Positions 34,713-43,928 of a stretch of DNA of 64,000 bases are shown here, one piece after another. Positions within the stretch are counted from its first letter, which is position 1; the number at the start of each line of letters is the position of its first letter. A model generated the notes under the pieces. It ran no database searches. It worked only from the letters and a program-made list of their open reading frames with translations, and was not told where the DNA came from. The stretch spans positions 25,191-89,190 of the forward strand of contig PNJQ01000004.1 of assembly GCA_013821985.1 (NCBI GenBank). Direction: 5' to 3'. Origin of the DNA: Opitutus sp. GTDB lineage: Bacteria > Verrucomicrobiota > Verrucomicrobiia > Opitutales > Opitutaceae. The position numbers were made by a program, and so were the translations under genes.

Positions 34713-36137
34713 ATGCAAACGCCCGTGCACTGCGCCGCTGTCGACCTCGGAGCCACGAGTGGGCGCGTGATCGTCGGCACGTGGTCAAAGCAACGCCTTG
34801 AACTCACCGAGGTGCATCGCTTCCCGAATCAGTTCCGCTCTCTCGGCGCGCACGACTATTGGGACTTGCCGTATCTGTGGGACGAAGTGCGCGCCGGCTT
34901 GGTGAAAGCACGGGCGCAGTTTCCGCGGATTGCCTCAGTTGGCGTCGACTCATGGGGCGTTGACTACGTGCTGACAAACGACGCGGGCCGCCCCGTTTTC
35001 CCGGTGCATGCTTATCGCGACGCGCGTACGCAGGCCGGCCTCGCGAAACTCAAAAACACCCGCGCCGCTCTCGCGCGCATCTACGCCGCGACCGGCATTC
35101 CCGCGGTGTTCTACAACAGTTCCCTGCAACTGGCCGAGACGATCGAGTCTTGTCCCGCCGTGGCCGACCTCGCCACCCACTGCCTGTTTTTGCCCGACTA
35201 TTTCAACTTTCTCCTCTCCGGAGAGATGAACAACGGCCACTCGATCGCGGGCACGACGCAGTTGCTCGACGTGCATCGCCCTGCTTGGTCGCGCGCCGCG
35301 CTGGACTATTTTCGTGTGCCGCCGACGTGGCTGACTCCGCCCGTGCCAACTGGCCAAAAGCTCGGCCGCGTGCGGGGAATCGCCGGGTTCGAGGAAACCA
35401 CCGTCATCGCGGTGCCCGGCCACGACACGACGTGCGCCTACGACGCCATGCCGGCAGCGCCGGATGGCACGGACATTTTTCTCAGCTCGGGCACGTGGTC
35501 GCTCGTTGGCTTTGAAAGCGCCCAACCGCTCCTCGGCACCGGTGCGCTCGCGGCGCGAGTGGCAAACGACCAGACCGGCCGCGGCGATTACCGGCCGCTC
35601 GTGAACGTCATTGGCCTCTGGCTGCTCGAATCCACGCTGAAGGACTTCGCCTCACGTCCGACGAACGACCGTCAATGGGCCGCGCTCATCCGCGTCGCCG
35701 AAAGCCTTCCCCTGCCCGCGCGCCTGCTCGACGTGACTGATCCGGCCTTCGGCAATCCGCCGTCGATGAAGAAAGCCATCGACGCACAACTCAAAAAGGC
35801 CCGCGCCCGCCCACCGCGCGACCTCGCTGGCTATGTGCGACTCATCTGCGAGTCGCTCGGCCGCGGCCACGCCGAGGTCATTCAGACATTTGAACGGCTC
35901 TCGGGCCGCCGCTTCCAACGCATCCTGATGGTCGGCGGCGGCTCGAAAAATCGCCTGCTCTGCCAAGCCACCGCCAACGCCAGCGGCCTGCCGGTGATGT
36001 CGTTTGCCCTCGAAGGCTCGGCCACGGGCAACGTCGCCTCGCAGCTCATCGCTCTGCGCGCCGTCCGCGATCTCGCGACGTTTCGCGCCTGCTTGACCAA
36101 ACAACTCGCAGCGACGACGTATCAACCGCGCTCCTAG
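34713..36137 (+). CDS. rhaB: L-rhamnulokinase
   Basis: This 474-residue FGGY-family kinase phosphorylates L-rhamnulose at O-1. The phosphate-1 motif AAVDLGATSGRVI is at the N-terminus; IASVGVDSWGVDYVLTND, VPGHDTTCAYDAMP and the C-terminal ILMVGGGSKNRLLCQ are diagnostic for rhamnulokinase. It starts 93 bases after rhaDE, in the order of the pathway genes but not coupled, and abuts lutA directly. Confidence 0.93.
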   Translation: MQTPVHCAAVDLGATSGRVIVGTWSKQRLELTEVHRFPNQFRSLGAHDYWDLPYLWDEVRAGLVKARAQFPRIASVGVDSWGVDYVLTNDAGRPVFPVHAYRDARTQAGLAKLKNTRAALARIYAATGIPAVFYNSSLQLAETIESCPAVADLATHCLFLPDYFNFLLSGEMNNGHSIAGTTQLLDVHRPAWSRAALDYFRVPPTWLTPPVPTGQKLGRVRGIAGFEETTVIAVPGHDTTCAYDAMPAAPDGTDIFLSSGTWSLVGFESAQPLLGTGALAARVANDQTGRGDYRPLVNVIGLWLLESTLKDFASRPTNDRQWAALIRVAESLPLPARLLDVTDPAFGNPPSMKKAIDAQLKKARARPPRDLAGYVRLICESLGRGHAEVIQTFERLSGRRFQRILMVGGGSKNRLLCQATANASGLPVMSFALEGSATGNVASQLIALRAVRDLATFRACLTKQLAATTYQPRS

Positions 36138-36920
36138 ATGCACGCCGTCCGTCCTTCTCCCTTTGCTGCTGGTTCACCGCGCCGCGTGCAACTGATGGCA
36201 ACGTGCCTGTGCGACGCCTTCTACGACGACGTGGCGCGCGCCACCGTGGAAGTGCTCGACTATCTCGGCGTCGAGGTGGCGTTTCCGGAAGGCCAGACTT
36301 GCTGCGGACAGCCCGCGTTCAACGGCGGTGATTGGCCCGCGTCGCGCAAAGTCGTGCGACACACACTCCAGACCTTCGTTGGCACCGAACCCGTGCTTCT
36401 CCCTTCGGGTTCGTGCGTGGCGATGTTGCGACACGGCGCACTGCTTGAATTCGAAAAGGAAGCCGACCTGCCGGAAGTCCACACCCTGGCGGAGCGCACG
36501 TGGGAATTCGCCGACTTTATCGTCAACGCGCTCCACGTCACGACTTGGCCGGGCCGCTACGACGCGATGATCGCGTTTCACCGCAACTGCCACAATCGCG
36601 GCACCGGCAGCGAAGCGGCATCGCTTGCGCTGCTGAGTTCGATCGTGGGCGCGAAGGTTGTGCCATTTGGCGAAGCGGAACAGTGTTGCGGCTTCGGTGG
36701 CACGTTCTCGGTCGCGTTTCCGCACCTGTCTTCGCGTATGGGGAATCTGAAGCTCGACCATATCCGCGAAGCGAAGCCCGACGTGCTCGTCTCCGGCGAC
36801 ATGAGTTGCCTGATGCACATGGGCGGCCTCGCGCAGAAGGCGGGCCGTCCCATCAAAACGCAGCACCTCGCCCAAGTCCTGCGCGACGCGCTGCGCAGCG
36901 GAGGATTGCTTGGGCGATGA
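36138..36920 (+). CDS. lutA: L-lactate utilisation protein LutA (Fe-S oxidoreductase)
   Basis: The 260-residue protein has two CCG domains (FPEGQTCCGQPAFNGG and AEQCCGFGGTFSV) that bind an Fe-S cluster or heterodisulfide-type site. LutA, with LutB and LutC, oxidises L-lactate to pyruvate. Its ATG follows the rhaB stop with no gap and its stop overlaps the lutB start by four bases. Placement here gives the rhamnose pathway its own lactate oxidase. Confidence 0.9.
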   Translation: MHAVRPSPFAAGSPRRVQLMATCLCDAFYDDVARATVEVLDYLGVEVAFPEGQTCCGQPAFNGGDWPASRKVVRHTLQTFVGTEPVLLPSGSCVAMLRHGALLEFEKEADLPEVHTLAERTWEFADFIVNALHVTTWPGRYDAMIAFHRNCHNRGTGSEAASLALLSSIVGAKVVPFGEAEQCCGFGGTFSVAFPHLSSRMGNLKLDHIREAKPDVLVSGDMSCLMHMGGLAQKAGRPIKTQHLAQVLRDALRSGGLLGR

Positions 36921-38329
36921 AACCGCAACCCATCGACCAGTTCGCTGCCCAGCTGCCGCCAACCACGCGCCAGTCGGTTTACCACAGCACGAAGGGCACG
37001 CACGAGAAGCGCACCAAGTTGCTCTTCGACCATTTCGAATCGCCGGACCGGCTGCGCGAGATCGCCGGCGAAATCAAACAACACGTCATCGAGAATCTCG
37101 ACACGCTGCTGCCGGCCGTGGAAGCGAAGCTGCAGGCCAACGGCGCGACGGTCCACTGGGCCGCGACCGCCGAATCCGCCTGCGCGACCGTCCTGCAAAT
37201 CATGCAGGCCCGCTGCGCGACAAAGATGGTGAAGGCGAAGACGATGGTCTCGGAGGAAATCGAACTCGCGCACTACCTCGAGAAACACGGCATCGAGGCG
37301 CTCGAGACGGACTTGGGCGAATTCATTGTCCAAATCGACCAGGACCACCCGAGCCACATCGTCCGTCCGATCATTCACAAGAGCCGGCAGGAAATCGCGA
37401 AGAGTTTCGAGCGCGAAGGTCTCGGGGACTACAACGACGATCCCGAAACGATCACGCGACGCGCGCGACACTTCCTGCGGCACAAATATCTCGTCGCCGA
37501 CGTCGGCCTGACGGGCGCCAATTTCGTTTCGGTTGAAAGCGGTCGCCTCGTGCTCGTGACGAATGAAGGTAATTCGCGCTTCAGCCTCGCCGCGCCGAAG
37601 GTGCACATCGCGCTCGTCGGCATCGAAAAACTCGTGCCGCGCGACCGCGACCTCGGCGTGCTGCTCAATCTGCTCGCCCGTTCTGCGACGGCGCAACAGC
37701 TCACGGTCTACACGGAATTCATCTCCGGCCCGAAATCCGCCACGCAGCCCGATGGCCCGGAAGAGATGCACGTCATCTTCGTCGACAACGGCCGCACCGA
37801 CGTCCTCGCCTCCGACTGTCGCGAGATTCTGCGCTGCATCCGTTGCGGCGCGTGTCTAAACGTCTGCCCGATTTATCGCCAGGCGAGTGGTCACGCGTAT
37901 CGCAGCGTTTATCCCGGACCGGTCGGCGCCGTGCTCTCGCCGCTGCTCGCGGGAAAAAAATTTCCGGAGCTCGCCGACTTGCCGAAGGCGTCGTCGCTCT
38001 GCGGTGCGTGTCACGAGGTGTGTCCGGTGAATATCCCGATTCCCGACCTGCTGCTGCGGCTGCGCGAGAAAGGAAAACGCGAAGGCGCGCCGCTCGCGAG
38101 CATCGGCACGCCGCCGATGGGCGCATGGGCGTTGCTCGCCTCGCAGCCGACGGCGTGGAAAGCCGCACTGGTCGGCGGCAAATTGCTGAACTACGTGCCG
38201 ACGAACCTGATTCCCGTGCCCGCGCTGCGCGCCTGGGAAAAGGAACGTGCCCTGCCCGAGTGGCGCGGAGGGGAATTCAGAAAATGGCTGCAGCAGCGCA
38301 AGTGCTCCACCCCGACCTCCTCTTCATGA
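36917..38329 (+). CDS. lutB: L-lactate utilisation protein LutB (Fe-S)
   Basis: The 470-residue protein has an N-terminal LUD-like domain and two [4Fe-4S] sites near residues 306 and 361 (CIRCGACLNVCPIYR and CGACHEVCPVNIP). It transfers electrons in the LutABC lactate oxidase. The frame is open from 36500; ATG 36917 overlaps the lutA stop and gives the normal LutB length. The stop overlaps the lutC start by four bases. Confidence 0.92.
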   Translation: MKPQPIDQFAAQLPPTTRQSVYHSTKGTHEKRTKLLFDHFESPDRLREIAGEIKQHVIENLDTLLPAVEAKLQANGATVHWAATAESACATVLQIMQARCATKMVKAKTMVSEEIELAHYLEKHGIEALETDLGEFIVQIDQDHPSHIVRPIIHKSRQEIAKSFEREGLGDYNDDPETITRRARHFLRHKYLVADVGLTGANFVSVESGRLVLVTNEGNSRFSLAAPKVHIALVGIEKLVPRDRDLGVLLNLLARSATAQQLTVYTEFISGPKSATQPDGPEEMHVIFVDNGRTDVLASDCREILRCIRCGACLNVCPIYRQASGHAYRSVYPGPVGAVLSPLLAGKKFPELADLPKASSLCGACHEVCPVNIPIPDLLLRLREKGKREGAPLASIGTPPMGAWALLASQPTAWKAALVGGKLLNYVPTNLIPVPALRAWEKERALPEWRGGEFRKWLQQRKCSTPTSSS

Positions 38330-38958
38330 ACGACGAGCGTCAGCAAATTCTTGGCCGCGTGCGAAGCGCTCTTGCCGGGTTGCCCAGCCGCGCGGCGTTA
38401 CCCGATTGGGATCAGGAATGGGTCCGCTTGCTTCACGCGCAGCCGTCCACAAATCACGAGCAGAGGTGGAATGAGTTCGCGATCCGCCTGCGCGGGGTGA
38501 ACGGAATCGCATTCACCGAACTCGCGGAACTCGTCGGGTATCTCGACCAGCATGGCTGGAGCAAAGGTTACTGCGACCCGGCGCTCTGGCCCACGCTTCA
38601 ACTGGCGTTCCCGAGCAAATTCCAAGTTGAAACCACTTTCGACCGCACGCGGGTGGACGACTATGATTTTGGCATCACGCGAGCGACGGCCGGAATCGCC
38701 GAAACGGGAACGCTCATCCTTTCTGATCGCGACACCACCACGCGCCTCGGAGCCCTCGCACCGTGGGTGCATGTCGCGGTGATTGATCCATCAACGATCT
38801 TCGCAGACCTGTCCTCCGCCCTCGCCGCTATGCCGGACGATCCGAACATCGTTTGGGTCACGGGCCCTTCGAAGACTGCCGACGTGGAAGGCATTTTGAT
38901 CGAAGGCGTGCACGGCCCCGGAGCGCAAGTCGCGTTGCGCCTCGCGAGACTGGAATGA
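38326..38958 (+). CDS. lutC: L-lactate utilisation protein LutC (LUD domain)
   Basis: The 210-residue protein is a LUD domain with the typical TRATAGIAETGTLILS and a C-terminal VTGPSKTADVEGILIEGVHG. It completes LutABC. Its start overlaps lutB and its stop overlaps the carrier gene, four bases each, so all four are probably translationally coupled. Confidence 0.92.
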   Translation: MNDERQQILGRVRSALAGLPSRAALPDWDQEWVRLLHAQPSTNHEQRWNEFAIRLRGVNGIAFTELAELVGYLDQHGWSKGYCDPALWPTLQLAFPSKFQVETTFDRTRVDDYDFGITRATAGIAETGTLILSDRDTTTRLGALAPWVHVAVIDPSTIFADLSSALAAMPDDPNIVWVTGPSKTADVEGILIEGVHGPGAQVALRLARLE

Positions 38959-40364
38959 GCAAGTGCACGTCGCACGAGCGTGCCGCATCTTCCATCAGGC
39001 CCATGGCACTGCGGCATACATTGCGTTTTTGGATTTGGGAAGGCGTGTTGGCGCAACCACTGGTGTATCTCAACCAACCGGGGAATTTTGTTCTCGCGAC
39101 GCTTTTGGCGGGAACGCTCGCGCTCGACCCCGCGACCTACGGCGCGCTGCTTTCAATTCCATTCTGGTGCAACGTCGTGCAACTGCTGCTCTCTCCCTTG
39201 CTCGCCCGCTACTGGTCGGCGCGCGGCATTATGCTTTCCTGCATGTGGGCCACGGTCGTGTCGTGGCTGGCAGTCTATGCTGTCCTTGATCGATACGCCG
39301 AAAGCCATGGTTCGGTGAAGTGGTTTGCCGTGACGTTCAGCATCGCCTGTCTGCTGACATCCATCACCGGGGTGGCCTGGACCGCACTCATGCAGCGCGT
39401 GGTTCCCAACGTGGCCCGCGGCGTGTATTTTGCACGGCGCAATCGGATCTGTCAGCTGGCCCTGTTGGCCTTCATTCTCGCGACTGTCGCAGTGACAGAA
39501 ATATTCGGCCGGGCCGTCCCCGTCTTCTGCGGCGTGATCGCTTTTGCGTGCCTCACTCGCGCGGCGTCGATCATGTTTGCTCACCGGACGGCCGTCCTCC
39601 CGCCGGAAATCCGCCAGCCCGTTCCCTTGACCGCCCAGTTTTCCTCTCTGCGGCAGCAGCGTCCGTTTCTTTTGTTCGTCGCTTGCGGAGCTCTCTGGGG
39701 AATGACCGCGAATTTTGCCGCGCCGTTTCTTCCGGTGTTTTTTCTGCGGGAACTCCATTGGAGTAACTTGCAGGTAGGCGCATTTTTTCTCGCGTCGCTA
39801 TTGGTGGGGGCGATGGCGTTTCCGGGCTGGGGCAAATTGATCCAGCAGCACGGCGCGCGACCCGCCATGTTCGTTGCCCTCGCGCTCTGGAGCGTGACGA
39901 ACGTTTGCTGGGTCTTGATCACGCCAGCACACACCGCCCTGCCGTATCTGCTCAGCGGAGTGACGGGCGCGGCCAACGCCGGGATCGTGCTGTGCAATTT
40001 CAACCTGATATTGAAACTCATGCCTCCCACCGCTCGCGCCATGGCGGTGGGACTAAACACGGCCATCACATCGCTTGCCACTGCCCTTGCCCCGATCGCC
40101 GCGGGGGTCCTCTTGAGCTGGAGCCAAGAGGAGGGCTGGAATGCCGTCGCAGGTTACCGTTGGCTTTTCATTGGACAGATTCTCCCGGCCGCCGCGACCG
40201 CCTTGCTGTTGATCCGTATCCGCGAGCCCGCGACGAGCAGCCTGCAACACGCGCTGGGGGCGATGCGAAATATCCGCACCCTCGGTGCCGTCCTGGGACT
40301 CGGATTTCTCTTCGAGCATCTTTTCCCCGCGCCGACGCCTCCAAAAACGAAGGGCCGGGTTTGA
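38955..40364 (+). CDS. MFS transporter, probable rhamnose or lactate carrier
   Basis: The 469-residue protein has about twelve hydrophobic segments in two halves, the major facilitator layout. Its N-terminal segment WEGVLAQPLVYLNQPGNFVL and the loop GVYFARRNRICQL resemble a little-studied MFS group found in Verrucomicrobia and Planctomycetes. It is the last gene of the rhamnose-lactate operon, so L-rhamnose uptake is the simplest role; a lactate carrier is the alternative. Start ATG 38955 overlaps lutC. Confidence 0.78.
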   Translation: MSKCTSHERAASSIRPMALRHTLRFWIWEGVLAQPLVYLNQPGNFVLATLLAGTLALDPATYGALLSIPFWCNVVQLLLSPLLARYWSARGIMLSCMWATVVSWLAVYAVLDRYAESHGSVKWFAVTFSIACLLTSITGVAWTALMQRVVPNVARGVYFARRNRICQLALLAFILATVAVTEIFGRAVPVFCGVIAFACLTRAASIMFAHRTAVLPPEIRQPVPLTAQFSSLRQQRPFLLFVACGALWGMTANFAAPFLPVFFLRELHWSNLQVGAFFLASLLVGAMAFPGWGKLIQQHGARPAMFVALALWSVTNVCWVLITPAHTALPYLLSGVTGAANAGIVLCNFNLILKLMPPTARAMAVGLNTAITSLATALAPIAAGVLLSWSQEEGWNAVAGYRWLFIGQILPAAATALLLIRIREPATSSLQHALGAMRNIRTLGAVLGLGFLFEHLFPAPTPPKTKGRV

Positions 40365-40562
40365 AGCGCGCTCGTGCCCGATCGCCCGTCTGGGAAAACG
40401 AAACCGCTCGGCACGGCTTTCTTCCCCCAGCGCAATGCCCCGGTCCAGCGAGCCTCCGCGGCAACGCGGCGGGGTTAGGCGCCCCGGAAGGTTTCCTGCG
40501 GCCGAACTTGCCGTCGCCATGCCGGTGCTGCGGGACCAAACGTGTGAAGCCGAGATCGCCTG

Positions 40563-40745
40563 CTAGGGTGTTGCGGAAGATACGCAGAGTTGGCGGAAAA
40601 TTCTGGATGGCCCAAGATCATCGCCTGCCACCATCCGGACGGTGTTTTCAAATAAAACGGACTCCCCACCACACCATTGAGAACCCGCCGCGAGGGGCCA
40701 GCCGGCCGCCACCAAAGCGGAGAAGATAAGGAAAACTGGATTCAT
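40563..40745 (-). CDS. Hypothetical short exported protein, 60 aa
   Basis: The ATG overlaps the stop of the preceding UroD-family gene by four bases, the coupling used throughout this region. The frame starts with a signal-like helix (NPVFLIFSALVAAGWPLAAG) followed by 40 residues with no recognised domain. It could be a genuine small secreted protein or the truncated start of a longer lost gene. Nothing was recognised between it and the MFS gene (40365-40562). Confidence 0.35.
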   Translation of the reverse strand: MNPVFLIFSALVAAGWPLAAGSQWCGGESVLFENTVRMVAGDDLGPSRIFRQLCVSSATP

Positions 40746-41803
40746 CGTAATTGAGCAGCTGTGAGAGTCGTGGGGGCGGCCGCTTGCATGAACGCATCGA
40801 CCTTGGCGAGGATCTCGCGCTCCTTGCCCGGCACGCTGAGCACGTCGCACTCGCTACCAAGAATGAAGGGGTGGCGCGCGTTCCGCATGTGGCGGAGCAA
40901 CTCCTCCGCCAGGCTGGTTACTTCGGCGACGGTGAGCTGCGCGTCGTAGAATCGCTTGGTCGGCAAGTTGCCGTAAAGCACGGTGTCCTTGGGCACGAAC
41001 GCCGCGTCTTCCCAAAGGCGACGCGATGCGCCGAGACTTATCATCACGGCGCCCAGCGTGGAGAAGCGCCGGACCATGCCGTCGGTCAGCTCTCCGCAAT
41101 CGTGAAAAATCAGATCCACTCCGCGCGCCGACAGCAGGGCCGCGACGCGGCGCATCGGCTCGATCACATAACGCTCGAATGGCGCCGGATTGCGCGCGAA
41201 CTGCAGCGGCGAAAAATAAACGCTATTGGCTGCCGGCTCGCATACGACCATGGCCCGCGCACCGGTCTCAATCTGCGCGGTGACGTAGCGATGGATGACC
41301 TGCTCGCCGAGGACCATCGCTTGCTCCAGTCGCGCGACTTCAGCGTCATCGTCGGCCGTGGTGCCTTCGCCAGCGAGGTAGACAGGCGTGATCGGATCGG
41401 CGAGGAGTTTGGTCGCCAGAGAAAACGGCCCGATCGTCATGCCGATCGGCAAAAGTCCATCCTGCGCGGCGACGTGAGAAAGCGCTGCACAGCTGGCCCG
41501 CATCCGCTCCGTCAGGTGGATCGTCGCCGGAGCCCTCGGCACATCGTCGAAATGAAACGCGGCGATTTCGGCGGCCGGAACGCCACACGCGCGCAGCAAC
41601 GCATCCTTTTCGAGCGTGAGATCCATCAATGGCACGGCCAAGGGCGTGCGGAAGCGTGCCGCGGTCTCGATGAGCACTTCGCCCAGGCGGCGACCATCCA
41701 ACAACGCAGCCTCTGCATCGGCTTGCTGATGCAGGATGAGGTGCGTGCCGATCGGCAGGCGCGCGCCGGCGGCGGCGAGCGCAAGATAGAAGTCGCGTTT
41801 CAT
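40742..41803 (-). CDS. UroD-family (MtaA/CmuA-like) corrinoid methyltransferase A
   Basis: The 353-residue TIM-barrel protein belongs to the uroporphyrinogen decarboxylase superfamily. It is a methyltransferase type: it carries H-x-C (LIFHDCGEL) and a late Cys (LGSECDVLS), the zinc site that activates a thiol or other acceptor in MtaA/CmuA proteins. It follows a corrinoid protein gene by 21 bases, its likely methyl partner. Substrate is unknown. Confidence 0.82.
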   Translation of the reverse strand: MKRDFYLALAAAGARLPIGTHLILHQQADAEAALLDGRRLGEVLIETAARFRTPLAVPLMDLTLEKDALLRACGVPAAEIAAFHFDDVPRAPATIHLTERMRASCAALSHVAAQDGLLPIGMTIGPFSLATKLLADPITPVYLAGEGTTADDDAEVARLEQAMVLGEQVIHRYVTAQIETGARAMVVCEPAANSVYFSPLQFARNPAPFERYVIEPMRRVAALLSARGVDLIFHDCGELTDGMVRRFSTLGAVMISLGASRRLWEDAAFVPKDTVLYGNLPTKRFYDAQLTVAEVTSLAEELLRHMRNARHPFILGSECDVLSVPGKEREILAKVDAFMQAAAPTTLTAAQLR

Positions 41804-41824
41804 GGGACGACGGAATGTGCCGCG

Positions 41825-42454
41825 CTAGGCGACGAGCTGCAGTGCGATGTCGACGGCAGTCGCCGCATCGGGCGCGTAACCGTCGGCGCCAATCTCTCTC
41901 GCAAACTGGCTGTTGATCGGGGCGCCTCCGATGAGAACCTTGACCGGCGGGGTCCCGCTGGCACGGATCGCCTGCACCGTCGCTGCCATGGCCGGCATGG
42001 TGGTGGTGAGAAGCGCGGAGAGGCCGACCACGTGGGGCTGGTGCTCCTTGATCGCGGCAATGAATTTCTCCGCGGGCACGTTGGTGCCGAGATCGAGCAC
42101 GCGGAAATTCGCGCCTTTCCACATGATCGCCACCAGGTTTTTGCCGATGTCGTGCAGATCGCCCTGCACCGTGCCGATGACGGCGGTGTATTTCGGGCTG
42201 ATGCCAGCCGCCGCGAGATGCGGCGCGAGCAGAGCCATCGCCTCCTTCATCGCGCGGGCGGCGACCAGCATCTCGGGGACGAAGATGACCCCGGTCTTAA
42301 ACTTCTCGCCCACGTCCGCCATCGCAGGCACGAGCGCGCGGTCGACGAGCTCGGTCGGACGGACGCCCTCCGTGAGGGCCTGTTGGGCGAGCGCCTTCGC
42401 GTCCTTGCTTTTGCCGGACACGATCGCTTGGAAAAGTTGCTCGAGGAGGGTCAT
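41825..42454 (-). CDS. Methyltransferase cognate corrinoid protein 1
   Basis: The 209-residue protein has an N-terminal helical cap (about 1-85) and a B12-binding Rossmann domain with DLHDIGKNL (D99, H101, G104), where H101 is the lower cobalt ligand. The second motif SALLTTTMPAM and the GGAP loop are present. It carries the methyl group on cob(III)alamin between the two UroD-family enzymes on either side. The frame opens at 42589; ATG 42454 overlaps the upstream stop. Confidence 0.93.
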   Translation of the reverse strand: MTLLEQLFQAIVSGKSKDAKALAQQALTEGVRPTELVDRALVPAMADVGEKFKTGVIFVPEMLVAARAMKEAMALLAPHLAAAGISPKYTAVIGTVQGDLHDIGKNLVAIMWKGANFRVLDLGTNVPAEKFIAAIKEHQPHVVGLSALLTTTMPAMAATVQAIRASGTPPVKVLIGGAPINSQFAREIGADGYAPDAATAVDIALQLVA

Positions 42455-43545
42455 GGGGACGAAGAGTGAGAGAATGCGCGGGCGGTTTCGACCAGCGCCA
42501 GGATGTTGGCGAGCGGAGTGCCCGCCTGAGTGTTGTGACAGGAACAGCAGATGTAGCCCTGGTCGCCGGCTCCAAGCGTGCGGATGCAATCGAGGACCTC
42601 GGCGCGCACCATCTCGGCGTTGCCGCGAGGGAGCACTGTCTGGTTGTCGACGCCACCGTGGAAAATGACGCGTTCACCGAACTCCGCCTTCAACTCGGCC
42701 ATGTCCATGCCGGGACACGCATGCTGAATGGGATTCAGCACATCGACGCCGCAATCGATGATCGCGCGCAGCAGCGGCCGCGCCGCGCCATCGGTATGGT
42801 AGAAGACCTTCAGACCGTGGGCGTGCACGAGGTCGCACCAGCGACGCAAGCGCGGCTGCAAATGACGTTCCCATTGGCGCGGCGAAATCAGAAGCGTTTG
42901 CTGGCCGGCGATGTCGTCGCTGATGAAGACCAGATCCACGCTGCCGCGTGCCCGCGCGAAAAACTCGCGCATCATTGCCGTCTGAATCGCTTCAATTCGA
43001 TCCAGCACCGCATCGACGTAGTCGGGATCGTCGATCAAATCCATCATCGCCTGCTCGAGGCCGCGCATCTGGCAATAGATCTCAAAGAAAGACACCCACG
43101 GTCCAATGACGGCGAATTCCTGCGCCGCTTTTTGCGCGAGCGCTACCGCCGAGTCGTAGTCGAAGTTCTCCGGCTTCGGCCACCACGGATAATCCGCCAG
43201 CGACTCGGCGGTCGCATAGTCGGTCAGCGGAGCCTCGCCGAACTCCGCGTAGTTCGCTTCACCGGCCTGGATATTTCTCAACGGCACACCCCAAGTAGTG
43301 CGCTCCGCGCCGGACTCTGCTCCAGCGCCCGATTGGCTGCCGGAGCGTTGATCGCCCGCCTTGTAGTCGAGGAAGACCCACACGATCTTGTCCAGTCCGA
43401 GCGCCCGATAGACCGCAAGATCGTCATCGACCTGAAAATGCCGGCGGAGCATCGCCGCCACTTCAGGCGTGTGCCACAAATCCACCGGCGTGCGATCGAC
43501 GGGCTGCCGGGCAAGGGTGCGCAGGATCCGTTCGCGTGGAGTCAT
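42451..43545 (-). CDS. UroD-family methyltransferase B (MTI candidate)
   Basis: The 364-residue UroD-superfamily protein starts MTPRERILRTLARQPVDRTP, the N-terminus typical of corrinoid methyltransferases in anaerobes and Verrucomicrobia. KVFYHTDGA, GVDVLNPIQHACPGMD and ERVIFHGGVDNQ line the active-site strands. In O-demethylases of this family the enzyme takes the methyl from the substrate. It heads the second operon and is divergent from an AraC gene. The frame extends to 43851, but ATG 43545 is right for the family. Confidence 0.85.
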   Translation of the reverse strand: MTPRERILRTLARQPVDRTPVDLWHTPEVAAMLRRHFQVDDDLAVYRALGLDKIVWVFLDYKAGDQRSGSQSGAGAESGAERTTWGVPLRNIQAGEANYAEFGEAPLTDYATAESLADYPWWPKPENFDYDSAVALAQKAAQEFAVIGPWVSFFEIYCQMRGLEQAMMDLIDDPDYVDAVLDRIEAIQTAMMREFFARARGSVDLVFISDDIAGQQTLLISPRQWERHLQPRLRRWCDLVHAHGLKVFYHTDGAARPLLRAIIDCGVDVLNPIQHACPGMDMAELKAEFGERVIFHGGVDNQTVLPRGNAEMVRAEVLDCIRTLGAGDQGYICCSCHNTQAGTPLANILALVETARAFSHSSSP

Positions 43546-43928
43546 GACCGCAAGCCGGGATTCACGGCGCGGCGCGACGGACACTCCGACCACGCAGCGG
43601 GCGCTAAAGGAGAAAACAGAAGACGCGGGGCGTTCATAGTGAACTGCGAGCCGGCGCCGCGCGTGGGTTCGATGCTGGAAGCTCGCGGTCTCCGGCATGC
43701 GCCTGCCTGACCACCGCGACAAGCGCGAACCGATCTGCGGCGCCCGTGTGGCGGATCCCGGCCCCGGTTCGTCGCGAAGTGTCCCTCGGCAATGATCACC
43801 CGGCGCCATCGGCGAACGGAAAACCGAACGTGACCGAGGCCCCTTTCTCACAGCGAATCACGGCCACGGCTCGGCGCCCTCGGAATTCGAGCGTGCGATG
43901 GCGCGATTCGGCCTCATCATGGCCATCA
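43546..43928. promoter_or_regulatory. Divergent control region between methyltransferase operon and araC
   Basis: This 383-base stretch has no convincing gene. It must hold promoters for both directions. A perfect inverted repeat GTTCA-TAG-TGAAC lies at 43632-43644, about 90 bases upstream of the methyltransferase start, and could be an operator. No cobalamin riboswitch was recognised. The AraC gene may start earlier than chosen (GTG 43830), which would shorten this region. Confidence 0.45.

Noticed and set aside
40751..42469. Plus-strand open frame of 572 codons
   Set aside because: Antisense to two well-identified corrinoid methyltransferase genes and made of low-complexity basic sequence.
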